From: Agriterribacter humi
GTDB lineage: Bacteria; Bacteroidota; Bacteroidia; Chitinophagales; Chitinophagaceae
DNA length: 64,000 bases
Direction: 5' to 3'
Assembly (NCBI RefSeq): GCF_009192765.1
Contig: NZ_VOHQ01000016.1
Coordinates: forward strand, 44,804-108,803
Shown: piece after piece, positions 1 to 8,499 of the stretch
Position numbering within the stretch: position 1 is the first letter of the stretch
Layout: each line of letters starts with the position of its first letter
Position numbers and translations under genes: made by a program
The notes under the pieces: generated by a model
Seen by the model: the letters and a program-made list of their open reading frames with translations, nothing else
What the model was told of the DNA's origin: nothing
Databases searched by the model: none

Positions 1-200
1 TCAACGATTGTCTTGTGTTCAAATGATTTACCAGTCCCAATTATCCAAAGTTTTAAACCTTCTTTGTTTGGCGGTAAAGCTAATGGCAACGAATGGTCGC
101 AAAAGTCTGGATGGATGTAATTGTCAAGTCTATCAAATTGATTTTGATTCCAAATTTCTTCAATGAATTTGGTTGCGATTTCTTTGTTGTTTGCGTTCAT
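1..200 (-). CDS. NTF2/SnoaL-like ester cyclase family protein, partial
   Basis: The reading frame starts at the ATG complementary to 198-200 and runs off the left edge, so only about 66 N-terminal residues are visible. They begin MNANNKEIATKFIEEIWNQ and continue with a motif around residues 30-42 (YIHPDFCDHSL). This is the usual opening of SnoaL-like/ester-cyclase proteins of the NTF2 fold: a helix followed by an aromatic-acidic pocket region. Members are small cone-shaped proteins with varied or no catalytic activity, so no reaction can be named. A Crp/Fnr regulator lies just upstream on the same strand and may control it, which is inference from position only. Confidence 0.65.
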   Translation of the reverse strand, partial: MNANNKEIATKFIEEIWNQNQFDRLDNYIHPDFCDHSLPLALPPNKEGLKLWIIGTGKSFEHKTIV

Positions 201-274
201 TCTTTTATTTTATGAACTGCAAAGCTCAGAAAAAAAGATAGACACTACCTGAGACAAAAGTCACAAAATGCGTG

Positions 275-853
275 CTAACCTTTCTTTCTGATACGGCTTA
301 GTGTCTCTCTTGCTACACCTAAATAGGATGAAATTTGAGATAAGCTTATTCGTTGAATTATTTGTGGCTTATTTGTTTGTAAAAAGTGATACCGCTCGGT
401 TGGTGTAAAAAGTTTGAATAAGTTTGTATGTTCTTCTTGCGCTATTAGCAGTTGTTCTAAAAGTTTTCTTCCAAATGATTCTATTTCCTGCGACACTTTA
501 TAAAGTTTCAAAAGTTTTTCTTTGTCAAATTCATAAATAATTGCTGGTTCGCCAGCTTGTATTGTTGTGTCAGAAGGAGTGGAAGAACGCAAACTTTTTA
601 GATTTGTAGTGAAATTGTTCTCAAATGTAAAGTCTGTATTTATGTCAATGCCGTCTTTGTCAATAATAGTTCGCAAATATCCTTTTTCAACGAATACAAT
701 GTTCTTGCAAATCTGTCCTTGTTTTAAAATGATTTCGCCCTTAGAAAGTTCTCGTCTCGAAGAGGCTTCAAAAAGTTTATCAAGACTTGGCTGAGCCATT
801 TCTGTCAAGTCGGTAATTTTTTTATACAGTAGGGCTTTTGTATTGTCTGTCAT
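275..853 (-). CDS. Crp/Fnr family transcriptional regulator
   Basis: This is a cytoplasmic DNA-binding regulator of about 192 residues. Residues about 25-110 look like a cyclic-nucleotide-binding beta-roll (GEIILKQGQICKNIVFVEKG is the typical first part). The C-terminal 30 residues hold a helix-turn-helix, ISSYLGVARETLSRIRK, matching the ETLSR recognition helix of Bacteroidota Crp-like proteins. The ATG at 853 is preferred, because the only upstream in-frame start is a GTG five codons earlier. The domain is short and lacks a recognisable cAMP phosphate-binding cassette, so the effector is unknown. It lies 75 bp upstream of the NTF2-like gene on the same strand. Confidence 0.85.
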   Translation of the reverse strand: MTDNTKALLYKKITDLTEMAQPSLDKLFEASSRRELSKGEIILKQGQICKNIVFVEKGYLRTIIDKDGIDINTDFTFENNFTTNLKSLRSSTPSDTTIQAGEPAIIYEFDKEKLLKLYKVSQEIESFGRKLLEQLLIAQEEHTNLFKLFTPTERYHFLQTNKPQIIQRISLSQISSYLGVARETLSRIRKKG

Positions 854-920
854 AGTTAGAGAGTCCACCGCATAGTATACAACACTTCAATTGCCGCATA
901 CGTGCCTATTTTTAAACCTT

Positions 921-951
921 ATAAACGCTTAAAACGCTTCTAAGCGTTTAT
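921..951. repeat. Inverted repeat, 11-bp arms
   Basis: ATAAACGCTTA at 921-931 pairs with TAAGCGTTTAT at 941-951 across a 9-base loop. A related sequence lies at 3659-3685, where the word AAAAGCGTTTATA recurs. Function unknown; it could be a protein-binding or recombination site, which is inference. Confidence 0.6.
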
Positions 952-1030
952 AAACGGTTTTTGTTTCAAGGGTACAGTACTCATAGCCGCATAAATGAAG
1001 CTCACAATTCAACTACTACTGGCACCGAAA

Positions 1031-1140
1031 ATTACATACATAGAATTGGATGAGTTGAATATTGGGCATTATACAGGGTACAGACGGAAACGGTTATCAA
1101 ACCTATTCATTTATTTACAAAATTTAAAAAATTTTTTGCG
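1031..1140. repeat. Dispersed repeat R2, copy 1
   Basis: This stretch aligns with 7131-7240 over about 110 bp without large gaps at roughly 75-80% identity. Both share ATTACAT near the start, then TACAGGGT, then the exactly conserved block ATCAAACCTATTCATTTATT, then an A/T-rich end. Neither copy has an obvious open frame, so this is a non-coding repeat or a common regulatory region. Confidence 0.65.
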
Positions 1141-1193
1141 GTTACTGTGAGGCAACCCGCTGGTAATGGGGCTTGGCCAGCAAATCGCAGCGT

Positions 1194-1256
1194 TGTAAAT
1201 TTTGCCGGGATCATATAGCTATGCCCATTGCTTAAATGCAGAGTCCCGCGCGATAC
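1194..1256. repeat. Dispersed hairpin repeat R1, copy 1
   Basis: It aligns with 7833-7895 (TAGCTATGCCCATTGCTTAA versus TAGCTGTGCCTATTGCTTAA). In both copies flanking G/C-rich arms can pair (GCCGGG...CCCGC here, GCCGGGGTC...GACCCCGG in copy 2). Related hairpins lie at 5648-5700 and 41303-41334. Confidence 0.6.
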
Positions 1257-1283
1257 AAAAGTTTCTCAGGTGCTCCCGCTGGA

Positions 1284-2257
1284 TCATGGCAACAGGTTCT
1301 CCTTTCTAATATAAGCAAGCGATGAATCCACGGCTGCATAAACGTCGCCGTTATACTTATCCATCTCCAGGATATACCATTTCACACCAATCTCTTTCCC
1401 CTTCTGAAACACGGACTTGTAATCAATCTTACCCTTACCGAGGGGCACCCAATTTTCAGCGGGCATGTCGGGTGGCATAAAATTAGCGCCGGTAAAAGCA
1501 CTCGTCGGTACATGATCCGCCATGTCCTTGATATGCAGCAGCTCAACCCCTTTCCGGTACCTGTGCATGAACTGCACCGGATCCTGGCCGGCATACGTAA
1601 CCCAGAATATATCAGCTTCCAGGCGAACACAGTTGTAGTTGATGTGCTTTACAAAGCTGTCGAAGAAAGTGCTTTGGTCAGCCATTTGCTGCAGTTCGTA
1701 CCCATGGATGTGATAGTAAAGCTGAAGTCCTGCGGCCTGTGCCTGCTGGCAGGCTTTTGTGAGGATGCCGGCGGCTTCGTTAACGACATCAAGTGTTACC
1801 GTGTCGGCCTTTGAAACCTTAAGCCAGGCGATGCCTGTATAATGTGCACCCAATTTTTTGGCCGTTTCAATAATAACCGTTGGATCCTTTCGCCAGTCGT
1901 TCATGTTGTTCCAGTGAAGAGCAAACATCTTCAGGCCTGCCGCGTCAAGCTGCGACCTGAATTCATCCGGGTTGCCAACAATGTAGGGAGCGTCAAATCC
2001 TTCCACGTAGTTAATGCCCAGTTTTTTGATCTTCTTTAAAGTTCCGGGAACATCTTTTTGGAGCTCGTACCGGAATGTCCAAAGCTGGGCGGCCAGCTCA
2101 CCTTCGGCGGAAGCATTTTTACCGGATCTGTGCAGGAGATCATCATTGTCAGGAAAATAAGTATCCCACCCCTGAAAGTTAGGCCGTTGCCTGGTTTTAC
2201 ATAAACGTTACCCGTCAACTTTCCGGGATTGCTTATGAAATTAAAGTTTCTTTTCAA
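1284..2257 (-). pseudogene. Sugar phosphate isomerase/epimerase lipoprotein, frameshifted near the 5' end
   Basis: The intact part (1284 to about 2120) encodes a xylose-isomerase-like TIM barrel. It contains AQLWTFRYELQKDVPGTL, then HWNNMNDW, IHGYELQ, a metal-site-like VRLEADIFW, ELLHIKD and ILEMDKYN. There is no ATG in that frame upstream. A lipoprotein signal (GILIFLTMMISC) lies in the -1-related frame just upstream. The two frames join if one A is added to the five-A run at 2116-2120, giving SCTDPVKNASAEGEL. The homologous intact lipoprotein at 23789-24679 has the same layout. So this is either a real inactivating deletion or a base-calling error. The true start is unresolved, since the signal frame opens only with a TTG near 2257. 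Confidence 0.75.
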
Positions 2258-2482
2258 AGTCAGGCAGTTAATGATTGTAATAATCGAGGTTGTCCTAAAA
2301 GTTTCTTAATAACCAGGGCTTTTGCCTGCCGGGAAATAGCATTCCGTCGGGCCCGATCAACTGATAATGAAAATAGAAATAAAAGTTTATGATTTGTGCT
2401 TAGCCCGGAGCTCCCTTTCGTGCCCGAACAAATGCCCAACGATGCTGTAACTATTAACCACTGCTTCTGTCCCCCGATACCA

Positions 2483-3559
2483 CTATTCGGCTTTTAAGTA
2501 AACCTGAAATTCCGTTCCTTTATCGAACTGGCTTTTCACCAAGATCTTTCCTCCCGCATTACTAACAATTTCTTTTACCAAATATAAGCCTATGCCTGAA
2601 CCTTCAATGGCATTTTCTATTCTGTAATACTTTGAAAATATTGCGCCAAACTTACTTTCGTCAATACCTATACCATTATCTTTTACTGATATCACTATAA
2701 AATCATCTTCTTTTCCAGTAGTAACAACAATTTCAGGCTGCCGTTCTGCAGCCCTGAATTTTATGGCATTGTTGATCAGGTTATAGATAATTGTTCTTAA
2801 TTTTCTTCTGGAAAAAGTGATTTCTGATATATTAATTTCACTTGTGATTGTTGCATTTGCAGCAATTATATTATCACTTAACGTAAGCCGAACATCTTCC
2901 AGTATATGTTCAAAATTTAGAAGTTCTTCTTCGGATTTATATTTATACTCATCCTTTCTCACTTCGGTCAATTCTTTAATGAGTTTGTGCATTTTTGTTA
3001 AAGCACTGTCAACAATTTTCAGAAGGGAGTTGAATTCCTTTTCATCTTTTGGAGACACACCTTTAAACAACTCTATTGCCAATACCAGATTAGCAAGCGG
3101 GTTTTTTATGTCATGGGAAATAGTGTCTAACAAAATTTCATGGTCCGCTATTAGTTTTTCCTGCTCTTTCAAATCTTTTATCCGCATGGTAATTTCAACA
3201 AAAGTTATAATTACGCCATCCGTTTTATGATCCCTCATTTTTACATAGGGGATGATATTCATCTGGTACCAGCGCAGGTCAGTAGTTTGGATTTCTTTTT
3301 CAAGAATTTCATTGCTTTCAATAACCTGCTGAATATTGTCTATAATGGATGGAAAACGGAAGTTATCCTGTATGTCACTTATAGGTCTTCCAAGATCACT
3401 GGCAGACAGACTAAACTGTTTCATTGCAGGAGGCGTATATTTTTGCAGTTTTAATTGTCCATCTACAAACAATTGTGGAATTATCGTATTCCTAAAATAA
3501 TTCTCTAACTCATCATTATGTTCGATAAGTTCTTGCAATTGTCGTTTTTTTTCAGGCAT
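2483..3559 (-). CDS. PAS-domain sensor histidine kinase
   Basis: A soluble kinase of 358 residues with no transmembrane segment. Residues about 20-130 form a PAS domain of the type found in CheB/CheR hybrid proteins (PQLFVDGQLKLQKYTPPA). The dimerisation/phosphoacceptor box ISHDIKNPL places the phosphorylated His near residue 149. It is followed by the N box NLINNAIKF (about 262), G1 DNGIGID (about 297) and G2 GSGIGLYLV (about 323) of the HATPase domain. It autophosphorylates on His and would pass the phosphate to a response regulator, but none is encoded in this window, so it is an orphan kinase. ATG at 3559 is chosen over an in-frame TTG three codons upstream. Confidence 0.9.
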   Translation of the reverse strand: MPEKKRQLQELIEHNDELENYFRNTIIPQLFVDGQLKLQKYTPPAMKQFSLSASDLGRPISDIQDNFRFPSIIDNIQQVIESNEILEKEIQTTDLRWYQMNIIPYVKMRDHKTDGVIITFVEITMRIKDLKEQEKLIADHEILLDTISHDIKNPLANLVLAIELFKGVSPKDEKEFNSLLKIVDSALTKMHKLIKELTEVRKDEYKYKSEEELLNFEHILEDVRLTLSDNIIAANATITSEINISEITFSRRKLRTIIYNLINNAIKFRAAERQPEIVVTTGKEDDFIVISVKDNGIGIDESKFGAIFSKYYRIENAIEGSGIGLYLVKEIVSNAGGKILVKSQFDKGTEFQVYLKAE

Positions 3560-3899
3560 TTTGTTCAATATTTAAAGTCAATTTGAAAGTTGCAGGGTGT
3601 CCCATAGGCTGTAGCTTACACACCGGTTGCCACATCTTTCTAACTATAATTACCCGCTTTTAAACGTTTAAAAGCGTTTATAGTCGTTTGATGCCGATAA
3701 GCACCAGGTCGGCGAAACCCGTAACTAATATAGTGTAATTTTTTAAGCATGGTGCCTGCATCAAATTTTACACCGGGTATAAACAGAGGCGATGGGAATG
3801 CGGTATCGGCTGCCGGGCCGGGAAAGGAAAGACTTTTCAGCACCGAGGCTCACGGCCTGGCACAAGCGCTTTTTATGAAGATCCCTGCACGGTGCAACA
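3560..3899. other. Intergenic region without a convincing gene
   Basis: A 67-codon open frame here (3640-3843) has no recognisable domain and low-complexity composition, and its C-terminal codons fall in a GTTTAAAAGCGTTTATA repeat related to the one at 921-951. I treat the gap as non-coding. Confidence 0.45.
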
Positions 3900-5549
3900 T
3901 TAATCGGTAACTATCTTCACATCTTTAAACATAAACGGATTGTCACTGATCCTTAAGTCCCTGCCACTGGCAGTGGTCACATTTTTGAGTACAACTTCCC
4001 TGGTTTTCACATAGGGAAATTGCTCGTGGCAGGAATCTGCGGTCATTTGTGGATTGAAATTTGAAAAAATGGCCGGGCCCTGGTAATCCTCCGGATGATT
4101 GGAGTCCTCAATCCGGAGATTTTCAATGATGATCCGCTCAGGCATATAACAGGTGTAACCAAAATCATGCTCACCGGAATAAGATCCGCCAATCAGGGCG
4201 GCGCTGGCTGGTTTGCCGCCCTGGGGCACAAAAACACAGTTGCGGATAAAGAATTCTCCCTGCCAGGTACTACCATAATCGCTGCGCAGGTTGATGAGCG
4301 TTCTGCCGTTAATTGTTGAATTCTCCACCGTAAAGATCCCGCTGCCGATAGCATTGATGCCCATGTGTCCCAGGGTGGAGTTGCGGATGGTGGCGTTGGC
4401 AACGCCCATGTGGGCATCGAAGCGGGAAAGCGTGCATTTGTCGTAAAGCAGATTTTTGCAGTAGTTGGAACCCAGGATCCCCCAGTAGGTTCTATCGTTG
4501 ATATCATTTGTTTGGCTGCAGTTCACGAATGATACATTGAGGGCGCGGTTCACCGAAATGTCGTAAGTGCCCATGGACACAGGTTTCCCTGCCGCGCCAA
4601 TGGTACTGTATGTTTTATGCCCGGTGAGCACGGTATTCTTAACCGTTACGTAAGCGCAGTCACTAATATTAATGAATCCGCCATAGGGCGCACCATGGTC
4701 TCCTTCCCCGGTTACGCGATGTTCAAGCCCATCCACAACAACATTGGAACGTCTGACCGCGATATTCCGGCTATAATAGGTGTACTTCGATTCAGCTTTA
4801 TTGGCAATGGTGGTAAAACGGCCTCCGGTGATGTGCAGTGTCTTCCCGTCCATGGGAAGAGCGGTGATGTCCGTGACCTGATCGAAGTCCCATATGATGG
4901 GAGCATCCATATCCACCCTGCCGCTTTTATCAACAACGAAGATATCTGTTTGCGGAGATCCGTTATTTTGGTTCAGCCCAAAGCGGATATAGCGTTTTAC
5001 ATGAGCGTTGGTAACGGTAATGAGACAGGATCCGGGCAAAGCCGCGGCGATTTTCTCCTGGTTCCTCTTCAGTGAAGAGATAGATTCAAGTGTAAACGGT
5101 TGCAGGCCGGAGCTGACCATGAAAACAGGTGCATTGCGATTTTGCACTTCGGTATCGTCAATGATGAAGACCGCCGTGCCAAAATCGGTGTCGGTGCGGA
5201 TGACCACTGTGCGCTCCTTTCCCCCGATGTAGTAGGTGGCTCCCTCATCGGCTTTCACCAAAAGTTTGTTTTGATTGGCGAATGCATGAGCTGCAGCGAT
5301 AGCGTCTATATCATCGGTTTTGCCGTTGCCCCTGGCGCCGAAATCACTATAGCGGACCATGCCGGCGGCTTTAAATTTATGCACATCCTTTGGAGATACA
5401 TTTACCTGTAATTCACCATTCTCATTAATGTTTACCCGGGTTTTCTCCTTTTTGGATGTTATCACTACACGTTCAGGCGCGTTCTGGGCCTGCCCCTGCG
5501 CACTTATTACAAAGGTTGATAAGAAGAAGAATAAGAGCGTATATTTCAT
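3900..5549 (-). CDS. Secreted right-handed beta-helix protein, pectate lyase/GH28-like
   Basis: 549 residues starting MKYTLLFFFLSTFVISAQG, a Sec signal peptide cleaved near residue 19. After a linker comes the motif YSDFGARGNGKTDDIDAI, the hallmark first turn of pectate-lyase-3/polygalacturonase-type parallel beta-helices. The body contains many N/S/T-rich rungs (VRRSNVVVDG, ISDCAYVTVKNTVL, IIENLRIED) over residues about 230-520. Such proteins bind or cleave polysaccharides in the periplasm or outside the cell. No polygalacturonase catalytic Asp trio (NTD...DD) is obvious, so hydrolase versus lyase versus binding role is open. ATG at 5549 is preferred to the one at 5558 because it begins the signal peptide. 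Confidence 0.8.
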   Translation of the reverse strand: MKYTLLFFFLSTFVISAQGQAQNAPERVVITSKKEKTRVNINENGELQVNVSPKDVHKFKAAGMVRYSDFGARGNGKTDDIDAIAAAHAFANQNKLLVKADEGATYYIGGKERTVVIRTDTDFGTAVFIIDDTEVQNRNAPVFMVSSGLQPFTLESISSLKRNQEKIAAALPGSCLITVTNAHVKRYIRFGLNQNNGSPQTDIFVVDKSGRVDMDAPIIWDFDQVTDITALPMDGKTLHITGGRFTTIANKAESKYTYYSRNIAVRRSNVVVDGLEHRVTGEGDHGAPYGGFINISDCAYVTVKNTVLTGHKTYSTIGAAGKPVSMGTYDISVNRALNVSFVNCSQTNDINDRTYWGILGSNYCKNLLYDKCTLSRFDAHMGVANATIRNSTLGHMGINAIGSGIFTVENSTINGRTLINLRSDYGSTWQGEFFIRNCVFVPQGGKPASAALIGGSYSGEHDFGYTCYMPERIIIENLRIEDSNHPEDYQGPAIFSNFNPQMTADSCHEQFPYVKTREVVLKNVTTASGRDLRISDNPFMFKDVKIVTD

Positions 5550-5647
5550 TATGAGCATATTTTAATAAGCGTCAATTTCAAAAAAATCAGTTGGGTTGTC
5601 AGATCGCAGATTTACCGACAAACCGTATCACGGCGTGATTATCCCGC

Positions 5648-5760
5648 CGGGGTCTTTACAGCATGGGCAACTTTGTGGAGAGCGAGACCCCGGCGAATAG
5701 CCAGGCGCCAGGGTCTCATGCTACCCGCAATAGCCCTTTTATGAAGACCTCAGCGCGAAC
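5648..5760. repeat. Hairpin repeat cluster related to R1
   Basis: CGCCGGGGTCT near 5648 pairs with AGACCCCGGCG ending near 5696. The sequence after it (GGGTCTCATGCTACCC ... AGCGCGA, about 5713-5759) resembles 41327-41375. It lies between the beta-helix gene and DUF2200, where no gene is visible. Confidence 0.5.
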
Positions 5761-5820
5761 TATAAACGCAACAACAGGACACGCTTCCGTCCGGGTTGGT
5801 TGTGTATAGCAACGATGCTA

Positions 5821-6195
5821 TCAAGCACCCTGGGAACCGCGCAATATCTTCTCCATCTTCCTGCCCTTGGCCAGTTCATCCACCAACTTATCCAGGTACC
5901 TGGCCTGCTGCGTCAAGGGGTTCTCAATTTCCTCTACACGATACCCACAGATTACTCCTGTTATGAGGTGCGCATTGGGATGTATCGAAGCACGCTGGAA
6001 GAATGTCTCAAAAGTTACCTTTTCTTTTATCAGTTCCTGCAGCTTCCTGTTATCGAAGCCTGTTAGCCACTCTATCACCTGGTGCAATTCTTCTTTTGTT
6101 CTGCCTTTCTTCTCCACTTTTTCGAGATACATCGGATAAACCGAGGCGAAGGTCATCTTTGCGATACGCTGATGCTGTGTGTTGGAATTGTTCAT
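5821..6195 (-). CDS. DUF2200 family protein
   Basis: 124 residues. The sequence MTFASVYPMYLEKVEKKGRT, then FETFFQRA and LITGVICGYRVEEIENPL, then YLDKLVDELAKGRKMEKILR, is the conserved core of DUF2200 at its usual length. The family is small, cytoplasmic and of unknown function. Residues 1-13 form a short N-terminal extension before the conserved MTFASVYP, so an internal start is possible. It stands alone; the neighbours are unrelated and more than 250 bp away on both sides. Confidence 0.85.
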   Translation of the reverse strand: MNNSNTQHQRIAKMTFASVYPMYLEKVEKKGRTKEELHQVIEWLTGFDNRKLQELIKEKVTFETFFQRASIHPNAHLITGVICGYRVEEIENPLTQQARYLDKLVDELAKGRKMEKILRGSQGA

Positions 6196-6521
6196 ATCTT
6201 ATATTTTTTCAGCCGGCGTTTCAGGTTTTTGGTGATTTCCCGTGAGGGAACGGTCGTTTAACATTCATACAACAGTACAACTTTGCGATGTGGTGGTATT
6301 TGAAAATCGTCAGCCCGTAACCGTTGCTAAATTTATAAATAAAAGTTCATTGTTTATTCTATTGCCTGGCGTTACTCGTCTGTTGGAACTGAAACCGGAT
6401 AACGAACAAAAAGTTGAGCATATATTCATCGCCCCGCCATATTACCAAACCGCCTGCTGCAGGCTTTTGTTATTTAATTTAATGCTCAAATTTTCTATAC
6501 GCAATATGAAAGAAGCGATTT
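6196..6521. other. Intergenic region, no gene recognised
   Basis: A 97-codon plus-strand frame overlaps this gap and the end of the VOC gene but shows no domain and no ribosome binding site. I see only A/T-rich spacer sequence. Confidence 0.4.
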
Positions 6522-6932
6522 CTAATTTTCATTAAGAAGCATCCATGCCGTTCCAAATTTATCACGCAGCATGGCAAAGCGATTTGCAAAGAAAGTCTTT
6601 TCCATCTTCATAAAGATTTCGCCATCACTGGAAAGCAGGTTATAGATGTGTTCTGCTTTCTCCGGTGTATCAAGTCTAAGCGTAAGATAGGCGCTACGCA
6701 TAGGTTCGGCACCAGGAATGTCGGCCCCTCTGACCATAGTACCGCCTATCTCCTTTATTGCATGAAGAATTGGGTTCTTCCATTCTTTCGGAAAATTGGG
6801 AGGCGGTTGTTCGTGAGGCATCATCATATTTATTTTTCCGCCAAGATGCTGCTCGTAAAACCGGAATGCATTTTCGCAATGTCCCGGATAGTTGACATAG
6901 ATGTCAAGTTTCATTGAATGGTCGCTATTCAT
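6522..6932 (-). CDS. VOC family protein, PhnB-like
   Basis: 136 residues (130 if the second ATG, at 6914, is used, which matches the usual PhnB-like start MKLDIYVNY). The pattern CENAFRFYEQHLGG, then MRSAYLTLRLDTPEKAEHIY and DKFGTAWMLLNEN is the paired beta-alpha-beta-beta-beta fold of the glyoxalase/VOC superfamily, PhnB branch. The usual metal ligands of true glyoxalase I are not evident. Substrate is unknown. No operon partner is present. Confidence 0.8.
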   Translation of the reverse strand: MNSDHSMKLDIYVNYPGHCENAFRFYEQHLGGKINMMMPHEQPPPNFPKEWKNPILHAIKEIGGTMVRGADIPGAEPMRSAYLTLRLDTPEKAEHIYNLLSSDGEIFMKMEKTFFANRFAMLRDKFGTAWMLLNEN

Positions 6933-7304
6933 AATTCATGCTTTTACTCAGCTTGTTTAATCAGGTTAAATTCTCCGTAAAGATGATTTATTTTTCAAAA
7001 TTCAGAGGGTAGAGTTACGACAAATTGAAGGCATATCGCGGCAATTATAAAAAGGTTTGTTTTAGTTGTTTTATTACGTTTGGTTCAACACTAAAACGTT
7101 GTCATTATAGCTTGCAGCCAGCACTTTACTATTACATTCGTGGAATTTAATGGGTTGATTATAGGTATTGTACAGGGTGCAGACTGAAATGGTGATCAAA
7201 CCTATTCATTTATTTATAAAACTGAAAATTTTTTTAGGATACCAACCAGGGAATCTATGGGTATGTTCCTGTTAGTCGCAATGATTGTTCTGAAAAAAAA
7301 TTAT
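6933..7304. other. Intergenic region with dispersed repeat R2
   Basis: No gene seen. The main content is the second R2 copy at 7131-7240; the rest is A/T-rich. Confidence 0.5.
7131..7240. repeat. Dispersed repeat R2, copy 2
   Basis: Pairs with 1031-1140; the block ATCAAACCTATTCATTTATT is identical in both. Copy 2 lies 65 bp beyond the 3' end of the NTF2-like gene, and an R1 copy (7833-7895) lies on that gene's other side. Confidence 0.65.
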
Positions 7305-7667
7305 TTAATTATTCTCTGCCAATTCAATGTCCATCGTTTTTATTAAGCCATTCTCAAAAGTATAAATATGCTTTACCTTACCATCAAACATTGAATTGTC
7401 CTGTAAGTCTTTTACTTTTTGATGAACTTCAACTTCTAAACTTCCGTTCAGTCTTTCATTAAATCCAGTTGGCTCAACATTTGGATTTATCTCTTTCCAT
7501 TGTCTTGTCCAATATTCTTTTATTTCATCGTGACCGCTAATGTAGCCACCTTCCCAGGCTTTTGACCATTGCACATTTGGCTGCATTGTTGAAAGCGCTT
7601 TGTCAATGTCTCTTTCATTGAAAGCAGAATATGCTTTCTTAATTAAATCTTTTAATTGAGTCGTCAT
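7305..7667 (-). CDS. NTF2-like (SnoaL-type) protein
   Basis: About 120 residues, starting MTTQLKDLIKKAYSAFNERD, the typical first helix of the nuclear-transport-factor-2 fold. It continues with MQPNVQWSKAWEGGYISGHD and ends with a beta strand (KHIYTFENGLIKTMDIELA). The ATG at 7667 is chosen over one nine codons upstream because it matches family starts. Function unknown; such proteins are often small ketosteroid-isomerase-like enzymes or binding proteins. It is flanked by the R2 and R1 repeats, which suggests an inserted or mobile segment (inference). Confidence 0.75.
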   Translation of the reverse strand: MTTQLKDLIKKAYSAFNERDIDKALSTMQPNVQWSKAWEGGYISGHDEIKEYWTRQWKEINPNVEPTGFNERLNGSLEVEVHQKVKDLQDNSMFDGKVKHIYTFENGLIKTMDIELAENN

Positions 7668-7832
7668 AAATATTTTTTTAATGTCGGTTTGCATTATTCG
7701 TTAGATGCTGCCTGTTAGCCCTGCCAGCAACGTTTAAAGTTGAAGTTATGAACAAATCCTCATTAGAATTCCGTTGCCGGAACCAATGTCTAATTGCACA
7801 AAATGATGAACTGATGGGAGGTAATATGCTGG

Positions 7833-7895
7833 TAATAAATTTCGCCGGGGTCGCATAGCTGTGCCTATTGCTTAATGCAGACCCCGGTGCGAGAC
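7833..7895. repeat. Dispersed hairpin repeat R1, copy 2
   Basis: GCCGGGGTC and GACCCCGG form a stem enclosing TAGCTGTGCCTATTGCTTAA. It aligns with 1194-1256. A 79-codon frame that covers it is treated as chance. Confidence 0.6.
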
Positions 7896-7983
7896 CAATA
7901 ATAATGCGGAGCTGCAACTCATTGTTTAAAGTCTGATACTGCAGGCACTAATACATTGCTGGCGTACGTTGCTTTTAATTGGT

Positions 7984-8337
7984 TTAATACTTTTGAATTT
8001 TGCCTTTTTTGCCGCTAAGAAATTCTGTTTTGTCCATTAGGCTTCCATCCTCTTTATATCTCGTCCAGACTCCCGTTTTAATTTCATTGTCAAGCGAACC
8101 TGTCTGCATAAGTTTTCCATTTTCACGATACCACTTCCATTCTCCTGTCATTTTTCCATTTACATAATTGCCAATCGCCTTTAATTGTCCGTTTGCAAGA
8201 TAGTATTTCCATTCCCCCGCCCGTTCCCCGTCCTTAAAATTTCCTTCGCAGGAAACAGAACCGTTCTTGAAATATTCTTTGTGAACGCCTTGTTTAAGTT
8301 TTCCTTCTTTGTCAAACCTACTGTTATCTGTTTTCAT
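7984..8337 (-). CDS. MORN-type repeat protein (YwqK-like)
   Basis: 117 residues made of about four tandem units of the form G-x-W-x-x-Y-x-x-N/D-G-x-L, for example GEWKYYLANGQLKAIGNY and GEWKWYRENGKLMQTGSL. This is the MORN_2/YwqK-antitoxin repeat. There is no signal peptide. The repeats form an extended beta sheet used for protein binding. YwqK members in Bacillus act as antitoxins, but no toxin gene is adjacent here, so that role should not be assumed. Confidence 0.8.
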   Translation of the reverse strand: MKTDNSRFDKEGKLKQGVHKEYFKNGSVSCEGNFKDGERAGEWKYYLANGQLKAIGNYVNGKMTGEWKWYRENGKLMQTGSLDNEIKTGVWTRYKEDGSLMDKTEFLSGKKGKIQKY

Positions 8338-8499
8338 AATTACAATCGTTTTGTTTACAAGTTTCTGTGCGCCAAGAATATTATTTAATCTTCTCTTTGT
8401 TTGTGAATGTAAGCTACAAATTGACGCCCGAATTTATACAGGCAAGTTTATCCCTTTTAAACATATATTGATTGAGTGAATGGCATCCAACAGTTTGCT

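Larger units (their letters stand above)
869..1283. other. Repeat-rich intergenic region
   Basis: I see no gene in this 415-bp gap. It contains an 11-bp inverted repeat at 921-951, one copy of a roughly 110-bp dispersed repeat at 1031-1140 (second copy at 7131-7240), and one copy of a hairpin repeat at 1194-1256 (second copy at 7833-7895). Confidence 0.6.

Noticed and set aside
3640..3843. 67-codon minus-strand frame
   Set aside because: No domain, low-complexity composition, and its end falls in a repeat.
6242..6535. 97-codon plus-strand frame
   Set aside because: It ends within the VOC gene, has no ribosome binding site and no domain.
7678..7917. 79-codon frame overlapping the R1 repeat
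   Set aside because: It overlaps the NTF2-like start and the hairpin repeat; no known family.
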